Shown here: piece by piece, positions 41,639 through 51,316 of the stretch
Layout of the letters: the number at the start of each line of letters is the position of its first letter
How positions within the stretch are numbered: the stretch's first letter is position 1
Assembly (NCBI GenBank): GCA_947184155.2
Contig: CAMXCT020003435.1
Coordinates: forward strand, 124,001 to 188,000
DNA: 64,000 nucleotides
Reading direction: 5' to 3'
Origin: Cladocopium goreaui
Lineage: Eukaryota > Sar > Dinophyceae > Suessiales > Symbiodiniaceae
Notes under the pieces: model-generated
Databases searched by the model: none
What the model saw: only the letters and a program-made list of their open reading frames with translations
What the model was told of the DNA's origin: nothing
Made by a program: the position numbers and the translations under genes

Positions 41639-41816
41639 GCGTCGCAAGGATATAAGCACAAACTTCAGAAACCGAGGAAATTACCAGTTACTATGTGGGA
41701 TCATGGGCGCAACTTCGGGCAGCGGCTGGCTGTTTCAGGTCAACATCGATCTCGCTCTGCCCTCGAGTGCGGAAGCAGAAGCGTGTCTCTTGCAGCTGTT
41801 CCTGCATTGGTTCAAA
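41639..41816 (+). CDS. Internal exon, unknown protein
   Basis: The acceptor TTTTCAG and a CAAA|GTGAGG donor bound an open stretch ending FQVNIDLALPSSAEAEACLL and QLFLHWFK. The C-terminal two-thirds is protein-like. Unrecognised. Confidence 0.52.
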
Positions 41817-42044
41817 GTGAGGAAGTCAGTGACTGGGAGGGGTTCTGTTCATTGCATTGTGGATTTGTTGAAAGGGATTAATTCATGATACTGTACAATT
41901 TACTTGTAAAGGATGTACTGTAACCACTGATCAATCACATGGTATCATGCACAAGTGTTCCAGATTGCGCAGCTGTGAAGTTAGCAACTCGTTCCATATT
42001 GATCCATATTGGTATAAATCATGTATAATCAGTATTTGCTGCAG

Positions 42045-42167
42045 AGTGGAGCACAGCCCGTAGAAAGGTCTGGTGTGGAACAGCTATCGGAAGCCTTTGA
42101 CAAAAGCAATTTGCGCAGCTTCTACAAAAGCCCCCTGGAGATGGCTGAAGGGGCAGGGATTGCATAG
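42045..42167 (+). CDS. Exon-like patch, unknown protein
   Basis: The acceptor TGCTGCAG precedes SGAQPVERSGVEQLSEAFDK, NLRSFYKSPLEMAEGAG, and a TAG at 42165. Amphipathic and protein-like. Unrecognised. Confidence 0.52.
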   Translation, partial: SGAQPVERSGVEQLSEAFDKSNLRSFYKSPLEMAEGAGIA

Positions 42168-42275
42168 GTTGGATGTGGAATTGGCTTTGGAAGTGATGCC
42201 CGAAACAAACGGGAATTATCATGTAGCATATGGGCAAGTGAGACAGCACAGATGGGATGGGAGTGTGGGGGTGAG

Positions 42276-42455
42276 ATGATCGATACTGTAACAGTCGGAG
42301 AGGTAGAACTGCTGGAAGATTTCAAAGTGTACACCTTCACAAATGATACAAATGTGTTAATGGGAGTGAAACTGGGCTTCGAATATTGGCACTATGCATG
42401 CTGGTTGTTCAATACCAACAGCAACTGGAATCTGGCCGGGGCCATTTTTGGATGA
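42276..42455 (+). CDS. Possible exon, unknown protein
   Basis: Reads MIDTVTVGEVELLEDFKVYT and continues to TGA at 42453 with aromatic-rich texture. Local GC is only slightly raised. Tentative. Confidence 0.33.
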   Translation: MIDTVTVGEVELLEDFKVYTFTNDTNVLMGVKLGFEYWHYACWLFNTNSNWNLAGAIFG

Positions 42456-42675
42456 TGGCGGTGCGATGCGGTGCGTCGTCAACCCCTTCCAACCTTGCTG
42501 ACTTGAACGGAAATGCTTGGAAACATGCTTAATCATTAAACTAGAGATGCCTAGGGGCATTGAAACTGTATCACTTTAGCGCTTGAAAAGCCCATTAACT
42601 GCTGAGTGTGGACCTTGGGGTGGCCCCGGATGATTGATGATGATTGGCAGCCAGGGTGAGCATCGCATGCTTCAG

Positions 42676-42773
42676 GTTTTGGCTGGTCCGATGCCAAGGA
42701 ATATTTCAGCAGCATGGGGGAGACCCAAGCAACTTGGAAGGATGACGCAAGGTACATGAAGCAATTGCAGTAG
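42676..42773 (+). CDS. Terminal exon-like patch, unknown protein
   Basis: The acceptor CTTCAG precedes FGWSDAKEYFSSMGETQATW, KDDARYMKQLQ, and a TAG at 42771. Two other frames are open but less protein-like. Confidence 0.5.
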
Positions 42774-42935
42774 GGTCAACATCCTGACATCCTGACTTCG
42801 ACATACTTCGACCTTGTGCCCTTACAACATCGCTGCTTGTTGACTTGTCCTATGCGAGTTCTTGAGTTCTTCGTCTTTACAGAATCCGGAATCGCTGCCT
42901 TCTACATCGGTCTTTGAATCAAACGTCGCACGCAG

Positions 42936-43124
42936 TTGCTTTCCAACAAAAGCTATGGCCCTGACCTGTGCTGCGATCTGCTGGGATCTCAGGTGATGCT
43001 GGTGGATATCGATCACAATGATTCGGACGATCGCTTGGCAATCATCCTGTTGGCCTTTCAGGCGGGAGAAAAAAGTGTTGGGTGCTGTTTGTTGCATTCC
43101 ACCCCTGTTGGTAGAGGAATATGA
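42936..43124 (+). CDS. Exon-like patch, acidic unknown protein
   Basis: The acceptor ACGCAG precedes LLSNKSYGPDLCCDLLGSQV, MLVDIDHNDSDDRLAIILLA, ending at TGA 43122. The DIDHNDSDD run is acidic and might bind metal, but no family is recognised. Texture fades after about 43070. Confidence 0.5.
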   Translation: MLSNKSYGPDLCCDLLGSQVMLVDIDHNDSDDRLAIILLAFQAGEKSVGCCLLHSTPVGRGI

Positions 43125-43717
43125 AAGGGGGTGTGATATGTTGTGATATTATCCAAAATCTTGGGGATTGTAACAATCCATTAGGGGAATCTTGTAATGA
43201 AAGAACTGAGTGACTGACCTAGTGACCTAGTGAGTTCATGCCAGCTGATGGACTGTTTTTCCCCATTTGCCAAGCATTTTTATTAACCATAGCCATCTGG
43301 TGATGCAGATTATTTTCCTGGGGGTCCACTACCAAATTAATAATCTTGAAATCACCGATTTGATCCGATTTGCACATGCTAACCCTGCGTCCCTTCGAAC
43401 CCAGGAAAACAATTTTGGTTCAAAATATGTCAAAAATATTTCAAGATTATTTTGCAAACGTCCGGCCACAGGAAAGTAATGTTCATGGGGGGGGAGTTCA
43501 CTGGAACATATATGTACGTCAAACCCCAGGAAAAAAATGCCCCATGATTATTTGAGGGGGTATGGTTCTTTACATGACTCTAAAAGGTTGGGAACCAGGA
43601 TTTAAATCTGTGGAAATGGTGCTATAATGATTATAATGCTGAATGTGCGTAGGTTAGACATCAGGAACAAATTCCAAAGATACATTTGTCCTTGCAAAGG
43701 GGTACATTTGTCTTGAA
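43125..43717. other. Intergenic or intronic, nothing recognised
   Basis: AT-rich sequence with runs such as ATGGGGGGGGAG. No exon-like patch passes inspection. Confidence 0.35.
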
Positions 43718-44550
43718 CGCGCGCCCAAATTTGCAAAACACATATTTTTTGCTGAAAATACATTTGTCCTAGCAAAAGGCTGCAACCACATATGTTCAGC
43801 TTCACCAACCAAAAAAGGTGACTTGAGGCCGAGGCGCAGGTGTCAAAAAAAAATTCCAAGGGGCTGGACCTTTTTTGGCTGAATACATGCGGATGATCTT
43901 CAAAGGTTGGCCCCACAGGAAAAAAGTCGCATCACCAGGCCAACCATCCATAGATAGGAAAGGATGGGACAAATTCAAGAATTTTGTGTCAACGCGCGCC
44001 CAAAATGCAAAACACATGTTTTTTTGCTGAAAATAAATTTGTCCTAGCAAAAGGCTACAACCACATATGTTCAGCTTCACCAACCAAAAAGGTGACTTGA
44101 AGAGGCCGAGGCGCAGGTGTCAAAAATAAATTCCAAGGGGCTGGACCTTTTTTGGCTGAATACATGCGGATGATCTTCAAAGGTTGGCCCCACAGGAAAA
44201 AAGTCGCATCACCAGGCCAACCATCCATAGATACGAAATGATGTGACAAATTCAAGAATTTTGTGCCAATGCGCGCTCAAAATGCAAAACACATGTTTTT
44301 TTGCTGAAAATAAATTTGTCCTAGCAAAAGGCTACAACCACATATGTTCAGCTTCACCAACCAAAAAAGGTGACTTGAAGAGGCCGAGGCGCAGGTGTCA
44401 AAAATAAATTCCAAGGGGCTGGACCTTTTTTGGCTGAATACATGCGGATGATCTCCAAAGGTTGGCCCCACAGGAAAAAAAAGTCGCATCACCAGGCCAA
44501 CCATCCATAGATACGAAATGATGTGACAAATTCAAGAATTTTGTGTCAAC
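43718..44550. repeat. Tandem satellite, three units of about 277 bp
   Basis: The CGCGCGCCCAAA landmark occurs at 43718, 43993, 44270 and (truncated) 44550, giving periods of 275, 277 and 280 bp. Units share GCAAAACACATGTTTTTTTG, CCTAGCAAAAGGCTACAACC, GAGGCCGAGGCGCAGGTGTC and CAGGAAAAAAGTCGCATCAC, with few substitutions. Minus-strand open frames recur in each unit and differ by small indels, so no gene is inferred. Confidence 0.9.
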
Positions 44551-45287
44551 GCGCATTTGTCCATGCGAAAGGGTGCAAACACATATGACATATGTTCAGC
44601 TTCGCCAACGCATAAAATGAGCTGGAAACGTTCGGATCCACGATTTAATATGTTCCAGGCGCGGGTTATTTGCTAAAGTCGTGGTCCGTGCAGCCCAGGA
44701 AATTGTTAACACGTGATTTAATTTGGGTGGTTGTGAAATTGCGGTAAGCCCCAAAGCATCTGATTCTTAATTTTACATACTCCCAAGTAATTGGGAATGT
44801 GGTAATTCATTCGATAAACAATTGAGTTTTGGGTTCGTCTTCAGATAGCCCCCACTCGAATCTGTCATGGGCTTCGAAACATTCATATGTAAACCTTGGG
44901 TCCCAGGAAATAAGTCGGTTAACAGCATGTGTTGAGGGGTTGTTTGTTGAGCATTATATAAGGGTTGGCACTCAGGAATTTAATTGATATTAGAGGGGGA
45001 GAAATGCCTTTCTGGAAACCTTAAGCATCAGGAAATTATTGCCTGCAAGTTTTATTCGTCTGAGACTATAAATTCCGGCAAGTAAGGTCAAGCACCAGGA
45101 TTTTAATCTTAAAAAGGCCAGGACCCCAAAAATTAATCACGATATTTTCCCAGGACAGGACTCTCCGGAGTGCACCAGATGGATATATTAACCCGTACCA
45201 CTTGAACAGGGTGCAAGGACTGTTTTCCAGGCACCCGAAAGCCACCTGCCATGGCATTGGCCATGCCACAGACTAGGGACCATTTAG
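44551..45287. other. Unassigned stretch
   Basis: Nothing gene-like or repeated recognised. Repeated GGAAATTA-type phrases occur (44695, 44905, 45028), too loose to call. Confidence 0.3.
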
Positions 45288-45401
45288 AACCGCTCCGGGC
45301 AGGCGGCAAGTGCCAACTTGGAACGCCTGGAAAAAGGAGAGACCGAAGCCAAGGCCACTATCCTCTTGGATGGCAGGACCTTGGGGATCATGTGGGGATG
45401 A
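45288..45401 (+). CDS. Terminal exon-like patch, unknown protein
   Basis: The acceptor CATTTAG precedes QAASANLERLEKGETEAKAT, ILLDGRTLGIMWG, and a TGA at 45399. Charged helix followed by a short strand-like segment. A nearby exon at 45971 is METTL21-like; a link is unproved. Confidence 0.5.
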   Translation, partial: NRSGQAASANLERLEKGETEAKATILLDGRTLGIMWG

Positions 45402-45970
45402 CCATGGATGACCCATATTTCATCAACCTTCCATTTCATTAAAAGGTGATAGGAAGCCTATCAAGGCTCCATGAGTGGCATCCTCAAACGCAGAAGGGTT
45501 TCGGGTTGCGGGTCAGAATCGCGGAAACAAGAACGATGATTGGAATATGTTTTTTTGTTTTATAATCATGCTGAGTTTATTGCAGCAAATTCTCACATGT
45601 CAATGGTTGGTGACCTATCTATGGCCTATGGATGTCCATGGTACTCGTAGATATATAGTTGGTTGGGGGCATCTCAACCGTTTGACCATTGATCAATCTG
45701 TGAAAAAGTTCTGTGAAAAAGTTCGTTATTGTGTTCTCAAATCGGGGTTGGCGGTAGCCCATGCAGGATAAAGGCCAAGCATGGCCATTTCTTGACCGTT
45801 CCTTCGTTCTTGTTTCGATGAATTCCCATATATTCCCGTTCCCAGATGTTACCAGTTTTTTCCTGAACGTCACAGTCACTCCAAGATCAACCATCACAAG
45901 ACTATCCAATCTATCCAGCAACCAGCATTTGCTTCCAGGGTTCCACAGGTGGTTCATGGTGTTTCATCAG

Positions 45971-46077
45971 GACCTATGAAACGGCTGGCGGCCTCACCCT
46001 GTGGCGAAGCTTGCAGCTGGCCAGCCGTTTGACAGCTGCTTTGGCGCCTGGTGTTGAAGTGCTGCAACTTGGCATAG
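45971..46077 (+). CDS. METTL21-like lysine methyltransferase exon
   Basis: The acceptor CATCAG and an ATAG|GTTAAA donor bound a frame reading TYETAGGLTLWRSLQLASRL, TAALAPGVEVLQLGIG. The G-x-x-L-W-x-x-x-x-x-L-A segment followed by V-L-x-L-G-x-G is the start of the METTL21/eEF1A-KMT (family 16) methyltransferase fold, where L-E-L-G-x-G-x-G binds SAM. The usual Glu is Gln here. The remainder of motif I would lie in the next exon, which was not identified. Confidence 0.5.
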
Positions 46078-46096
46078 GTTAAACGTTACCTGTTTT

Positions 46097-46195
46097 TTAA
46101 GAGGCCCCCAAAAAAGATAGAATAGTGTCTCCAGGATGATGTTTCCTCCATAATTTCCAAGTCTCCAATTTTTTTTGAGGGTTGCTCTAGAGAGT
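46097..46195. repeat. Dispersed repeat, copy 1
   Basis: CCCCCAAAAAAGATAGAATAG, TCTCCAGGATGATGTTTCC and GGGTTGC match, in the same order and orientation, 63855-63966 with substitutions and small indels. Confidence 0.5.
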
Positions 46196-46785
46196 CTCTC
46201 TCTCTCTCTCTATAAAATGAGATTGAGGGTATTATAGTATTCGCGTCAAGATACAGTGCTGATGATTCCTGAATCCAAAAAGTCTTGGGCTCAAGTCATT
46301 TGTTCTGAACAGAAAAGTGCTGACCTACCAAGTTCGATTGGTCGAAGTGGATCAAGAGCGGCAGCCTTTGAATTCGTTCAATGATTCTTGATGTGCTTCC
46401 AGTTGGTTGCACGTGGGTTCTGGACGTCAACCAATTCCAGACAGCTTTGTATGTTGCTAAGATTTTCTGGGGCATGTGTCCAAGGCCAGTGATAAGTGAT
46501 AGCCTTAGTGCTTTGAAGCTGATGTGCAGCTACTTGAAGGCGCTAGCTGCGGTCCGGGATTGGAATCCTAGTCATTGTTCTGCAGTGGTGTGTAGCCCTT
46601 CATTTAAAGTCAGACACACCCAGAACCAGCCATCAAACAAATTCATATGCCTATTCCCGAAGCCCAAGTGTCCGAAAAGGCAACGGTTCATATATAGAGA
46701 TTTGTTTGGAAAACATCTTCTTCTTCTGCTGATCCCAGGTCTTGTAGGATGTTGGATTTCCATTGGATTTCCCATCCTCGTGCAG

Positions 46786-46869
46786 GTAGATGCCAGCTTC
46801 GAAGCACTGAATCGCACTACTACCGGCACTGGAGATTTTTTTCGAAGTCTCAAAGTTGAGGCGGAATGA
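46786..46869 (+). CDS. Short exon-like patch, unknown protein
   Basis: The acceptor GTGCAG precedes VDASFEALNRTTTGTGDFFR and SLKVEAE before TGA at 46867. An AAA|GTTGAG donor is possible. Confidence 0.42.
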   Translation, partial: VDASFEALNRTTTGTGDFFRSLKVEAE

Positions 46870-46927
46870 CCTTGGGATGTCACTGGGTCACTGTGTGAGC
46901 CCCCATGAGCTACCTTTACCATCCACT

Positions 46928-47050
46928 ATGTACCTTGACCCCAATCCACTGGTTTTGGTGGTTCATAAGGCCAAGTATGGCCAAGTTCCATCTTTGCGGG
47001 TGCCCATTGTTGCCCAGTTCACTCAATTTGGCTTCAACATGCTATATCTA
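46928..47050 (+). CDS. Exon-like patch, unknown protein
   Basis: Reads NPLVLVVHKAKYGQVPSLRV and PIVAQFTQFGF before entering a TA-rich intron-like stretch near 47040. Protein-like; unrecognised. Confidence 0.45.
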
Positions 47051-47112
47051 TATCTATTATATATATATATTCAATTATATTCATATCATTTCAATTCATT
47101 TCATATCTACAG

Positions 47113-47267
47113 TTCAGGGCTGCCCAACGAAGGATCTTCGTGCTGTGAAAGGGGCGGCCAGCGTTTGGATGCTCAGTGGCCTTTGCACAAAGCACGTGGA
47201 GGACTTCGCTTTTTGCCACTTGGACCTGGCTGTTGGGCTTGATGGTTTGACCATGTTGACCGTTTGA
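47113..47267 (+). CDS. Terminal exon-like patch, unknown protein
   Basis: The acceptor TCTACAG precedes QGCPTKDLRAVKGAASVWML and HVEDFAFCHLDLAVGLDGLT, ending at TGA 47265. Two other frames are open through it, but this one is the most balanced. Confidence 0.45.
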
Positions 47268-47335
47268 CCATCGGCCTGGACCGTTGATGAAGTCTCAGGG
47301 AATAGGAGCAGTAGAAAGAACATAGCACAGAATAG

Positions 47336-47725
47336 TCACACACAGCTGAACTCTTTGCGAAGGCGGCGCAGAGAGTCAAAGACAATTTGTTGAAAGGATT
47401 TTTGCTGGTTTGAGATGTTGCCTTTGAGTACCAGGGCCTGTTTGTTTGAAGAATTTGAAAAGAAGAGCTGGTGGTTTTCCCCTTTGTTGTTTGCCAAAAA
47501 CTGAACCGCCATCTGGTAGGCCAGAAGAACTTCGGGACAAGGTTCACATTCATTGAGCTTCCTGGCAGCAATTGCAACTGCTGATGCGATGATGTGTATT
47601 GCATGGCGGCTTTTTGTGCAGTAGCGACTTCCTTTGCAATCCCTGCAGAGATATGGTGCAAAACTTGGAGTAGCTTCTGTGTTGGGGATTCGGGGGTAGT
47701 TTGTAGGGAGAACCGTTTCCCAACA
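47336..47725 (-). CDS. Minus-strand ATG-less open stretch with Cys cluster
   Basis: On the minus strand 129 codons are open from 47725 to a TGA at 47336, with no ATG at the start. The peptide is highly protein-like: APYLCRDCKGSRYCTKSRHA (a Cys-x2-Cys-x5-Cys cluster), IAARKLNECEPCPEVLLAYQ, SFQQIVFDSLRRLRKEF. An alternative minus frame from ATG 47733 is also open but less convincing. It is antisense to the surrounding exons. Likely an exon or a fragment of an element. No family recognised. Confidence 0.55.
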   Translation of the reverse strand, partial: CWETVLPTNYPRIPNTEATPSFAPYLCRDCKGSRYCTKSRHAIHIIASAVAIAARKLNECEPCPEVLLAYQMAVQFLANNKGENHQLFFSNSSNKQALVLKGNISNQQKSFQQIVFDSLRRLRKEFSCV

Positions 47726-47791
47726 TCACTCAAGTGATTTCGTAATTTGTTTCAGGTTCATTTAGAATGAGTTTTCCAAATCCAGCCTTCC

Positions 47792-47832
47792 GGAGTTGGA
47801 GGAAGGCATCATATGTCAGATCTTCGGCCGCT
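47792..47832 (+). CDS. Very short exon-like patch
   Basis: A CCAG acceptor precedes SLPELEEGIICQIFGR to TAG. Too short to be firm. Confidence 0.25.
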
Positions 47833-48252
47833 AGTCATTTCTCAAGGCTGAGAGGATTTGGCATTTTAAACGATGTGTATGTGGGGTTCCCAGCCCAAGC
47901 TTTCCCAGGGCAAGTTTCCCCCTCCAGGGATAGCAGGGTGGCTGCAGGCAAGCCCAGCCAGCGTGGCAGAGCGTCGACTTTCCTGTGCCCCGGTTTTTTT
48001 TTGCAGTGGGAGCTTCTCGGGGATTCATCACTCAATGAAACACAATCCAACTGATGCTCATTGTAATCCAACTGAGGCCAATTGAGGTGCAAATGATACA
48101 GGAGTCCATGAGACCTACGGAAAAGGCAGCGATGGATAGCTGAATTATTATGAGAGTCCTCCAACCTTTCCCAGTTCTGACACGTTCCCATCCGTTCCCT
48201 TTACCCTCCGGTGACTGGGCATCTGGGAGATCCTGGGAGCCTTGATGCCTTA

Positions 48253-48408
48253 GGCTTCAGCAGAAGTGCAGCCCAGCTGGGCCTTTCCCCCCGCCTTTGG
48301 GGAAGAGAAGGGCTTTGGCGTCGAACCCTCCAACATCCGGTCCAGCGAGGTGGGCACCACATGGCACCATCGTGCCGCCATGGCTCTATTGGGATTGGAT
48401 GATGAGTG
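48253..48408 (+). CDS. Exon-like patch, unknown protein
   Basis: The acceptor GCCTTAG precedes SAEVQPSWAFPPAFGEEKGF, GVEPSNIRSSEVGTTWHHRA and a hydrophobic end (AMALLGLDDE) to TGA at 48406. Three frames are open here; this one is bounded by the best acceptor and has the most natural texture. Confidence 0.5.
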
Positions 48409-48551
48409 ATGATGGGCCAGGTAGCTTCGCGCCGCATTTGCATGTGCCTGGCCAAAAGGTTTCTGAGTATTTTTCCTTCGAACCTCTGGGCACAGGCCGC
48501 CTAAAACTGCCACCCACCATGAGTCATCCATTTCCCATCCATTTTGCTTCC

Positions 48552-48919
48552 AGCTGGCAGGCTACCTACACAGAGACTTTGACCAACTATTTGCGTTTTC
48601 AACAGCTGGTGGCTCCCGGTGCCAAATACGTGACTCAGACATAAGAAAGTACAAACTGCTTATTTATGCCATTTTATGCATGCTGGACAGGTTGACCAAA
48701 CCCCCCCATGTCTTAGAAGTCTTGGATATTTCTGGCCGATCATCCAAGGTTTGCCCAGCCCTGGCACGCAGCAATGGCTTCTTGCCAGCTCCAGCGCGTG
48801 AACCAATGCTGACCATCTCTGGGCGGCCCTTCAACGTGATACCAGGGACTCCTGTCTCCAAGTGCAGGTTTCGGAAGCTTTCCACCTTGTTTTTGTTGGC
48901 ATGTTTTGAGAGGGCGTAA
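48552..48919 (+). CDS. Long open stretch, unknown protein
   Basis: After the acceptor TTCCAG one plus frame stays open for 122 codons (LAGYLHRDFDQLFAFSTAGG, DISGRSSKVCPALARSNGFL, LTISGRPFNVIPGTPVSKCR) to TAA at 48917. It may be two exons with a read-through intron near 48660. The minus strand at 48664-48927 is also open and protein-like (NLHLETGVPGITLKGRPEMV), so strand assignment is unsettled. Confidence 0.4.
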
Positions 48920-49199
48920 TAGAGCAATATATACGGGACGGCTGCGGACAGTCACGCCCGACCTAGAGAGAGAGAGAGAGAGGGCAGTATATGTACGTAT
49001 GATTATGTATGCATCTATATCTACAATATATATATATAAGACTTATAAGACATAGTTGGCACCCGCATGTACATACATGATGCTCTGACTGTTAAATTTT
49101 AACGAGACAATGGCAATCCTTTCTGTGCCTCACCGTCCTTGTTCCCGTGGTCCTCATCCTATTTCAGCATGACGTGGTGAATCATGTGAGTTCACAGGG

Positions 49200-49430
49200 G
49201 TGCCGCTTGCAATGCCGAGGAAGGAGTATGTGATCAAGAAAGCATTGGATGTAAAGCGGGCTCAACTTGCATTTGGCAATCTCCTGCAAAATGCAAAGGC
49301 CGTTGTTGAGGGTATGGCGGACAGGCTGACAGAGACAGAAGAGCGAGAAAGATGGAGAAAGAGAGCAAATGAATATAATCAGAAAGACAAAGAAAATCAG
49401 CAAACCATTGCTAGCAAGATAGCGAGATAG
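49200..49430 (+). CDS. Exon-like patch, basic coiled-coil-like protein
   Basis: The acceptor TTCACAG lies just upstream. The frame reads PRKEYVIKKALDVKRAQLAF, LLQNAKAVVEGMADRLTETE and a Lys/Glu-rich helical tail to TAG at 49428. The first half is convincingly protein-like; the tail lies in AGA/GAA-rich DNA and may be intron. Confidence 0.48.
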   Translation: MPLAMPRKEYVIKKALDVKRAQLAFGNLLQNAKAVVEGMADRLTETEERERWRKRANEYNQKDKENQQTIASKIAR

Positions 49431-49649
49431 CGTGAACTACCAGGTATGGACGTGGACATGAACCAAACATGATGAAGAAATCATAAGAAATCACTGCAAT
49501 GGATGTGACACTGAGAAGATGGAACAGGAAACGCAGCTATGTGATGCTATGGATGTGCCTGATTTCAATGATTGAACTGGAAACTCCTATGTCCTATGTG
49601 TTTTTGTGCCGCTTTGTCATATTTTGTCAACGGTTACAGAACTTTCAGC

Positions 49650-49800
49650 CGCTTTCAGCTCTGCCAGGCTTGCTATGAAGACAGCCTCTATCCAGAGCTG
49701 TGCATCGATAGCTGCGATGACTTTGGCGCAGACCGCCCAGAGTTGGCAGCTGTCGTCAAGTATGGTGCCTGGCTGCAGATCCTGGGACATGGTAGGCAGA
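49650..49800 (+). CDS. Exon-like patch, Cys/acid-rich unknown protein
   Basis: Reads LCQACYEDSLYPELCIDSCD, DFGADRPELAAVVKYGAWLQ, ILGHG. Clear protein texture inside a longer open frame (49572-49910). Splice ends are uncertain. No family recognised. Confidence 0.5.
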
Positions 49801-49869
49801 TTTTGACGCCCTGGAGGCTTATGCAAGACTTCAGCAACAAAGGGATAATGCCTTGCTACCAGATAGTGC

Positions 49870-50810
49870 CTGGCACGCGCCGGGGCGGAAGTGTCGAAAA
49901 TAGGCCATGACTATAGGAAGAGGAACGCCTATAGGCTGGTCAGAAATGAGATCAAGCTTGCAACGGAAGAAAGATGGAATGATATGAAATTACATGGAAG
50001 GAATGAAGGAATGAAAGAATGAAGGAATGAATGATGGATTGAATGAATGCATGAATGAATCAATGAATGAAGGAAGGAATCAATGACTGCATGCAAGACG
50101 GAGTGAATGAATGAAGGAACAAATCAATGACTGGGCACATGACGGAATGAATGAATGAATGAATGAATGAGTGAAGGAACAAATCAATGAAAAAATGCAT
50201 GGCGGAATGAACGCGTGAATGCAAGAATGAACGAATGAAGGAATGCATGAATGAAGGAATGCATGAATGAAGGAAGGAAGGAAGGAAGGATTGAATGAAG
50301 GAATGAATCAATAAATAAACGAGTGCATGCATGCATGCATGAAAGGATGAATTAACAAATGCATGGACGAATGAAGGAATGAATGAAGGAATGAATGAAT
50401 CAATCCAAGAATGAATGCAGTGAATGAATGAAATGAAATGGAATGGAATGGAATGGAATGAAATGAAATGAAATGAAATGAATGCATGAATGAATGAGCA
50501 ACCTCCAACTGCAAACTCGAATAGCAAGACTGTCGCAACATCACTCATACTTTACTGCGAGCAGCGGTGTCAATGCGGTTTGTCACAGCCGCTTGCAAAC
50601 CCGCATAGCAGGAGCATCGCAACAAATCGACCAAATTTCGCGCAGCATCAACAGTGCGGACTCGACCATGCAAAACCGGCTGCTCCGTTTTTCAACATTT
50701 TGAAGTGCACATTCGGCTCTCGCCACAGTTTGGCACACTTTTTGTCGACAACTTTCCCACATCGACCTGCGCGGACACAGACATCCTACTTCGACGACCC
50801 TCTTGCTTCT
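49870..50810 (-). repeat. Composite repeat, diverged copy 4 (inverted)
   Basis: A D-like end (49870-49945: GGGGCGGAAGTGTCGAAAATAGG, then CTATAGGAAGAGG), a GAAT/GAAG microsatellite (49975-50490), and B-like motifs near 50695-50760 (CATTTTGAAGTGCACATTCGG, CGCCACAGTTTGGCACAC, TTTTTGTCGACAACTTTCC) occur in the same order as copies 2 and 3. Similarity is weaker and the terminal hairpin is lost. Confidence 0.5.
49975..50490. repeat. GAAT/GAAG microsatellite
   Basis: Imperfect GAATGAATGAAG repeats for about 500 bp. Minus-strand open frames rich in Ser/Phe/His are artefacts. Confidence 0.93.
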
Positions 50811-50820
50811 TATGTTGTTG

Positions 50821-50878
50821 ACATGATGATGACATGATGATGATGATGATGATGAGGATGAGGATGAGGATGAGGATG

Positions 50879-50913
<35 letters not shown>

Positions 50914-50915
50914 AA
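50821..50915. repeat. GAT/GATGAG microsatellite
   Basis: GATGATGAT and GATGAGGAT runs. Confidence 0.95.
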
Positions 50916-51130
50916 GACTGCCCCTGGACATTCGTCCGTAACTCGGAAATTTTCGAAATAAACTTCCTTTGGTCCTTTGATGCAGGAACATGAGCAATAC
51001 GTATCAATAGTCTCAATTCAGGGTCCACACAAGTATTAGGTTATCTCAGGTTCAAAATGTGGTATACATTCTTGCCCCAAACGCTTTCTGAAGATCATGA
51101 CACAGACATCAATCCTTAGATTTCCACCAG

Positions 51131-51316
51131 GCATCATCCGCTCCCAGAGGTACGTTCATGGCGGATGCCATCGTGGTGTGCCTGGCTGCTCGGCCACGGC
51201 TGCAGACGCTGCCGAAACGTCGGAGGTTGGCACTGGCGCTGGTGCCGCGGCCTGGTTCCTTGGAGAAGAATCATTGTGGAAACTGTATGTTCATGATAGT
51301 TATTCATTTGTTTTAA
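51131..51316 (+). CDS. Exon-like patch, basic unknown protein
   Basis: The acceptor CCACCAG precedes SSAPRGTFMADAIVVCLAAR, RLQTLPKRRRLALALVPRPG, with TAA at 51314. An internal ATG at 51158 could be the start of a gene. GC is much above the flanks. The texture drops after about 51275, a likely donor region. Confidence 0.45.
   Translation, partial: ASSAPRGTFMADAIVVCLAARPRLQTLPKRRRLALALVPRPGSLEKNHCGNCMFMIVIHLF

Noticed and set aside
43602-44504. Repeated minus-strand frames of 66-104 codons in the 277-bp satellite
   Set aside because: Each unit yields the same peptide broken at different points by small indels; no start, splice signal or domain supports a gene.
50060-50548. A 162-codon Ser/Phe/His-rich minus frame
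   Set aside because: It is the translated GAAT microsatellite.
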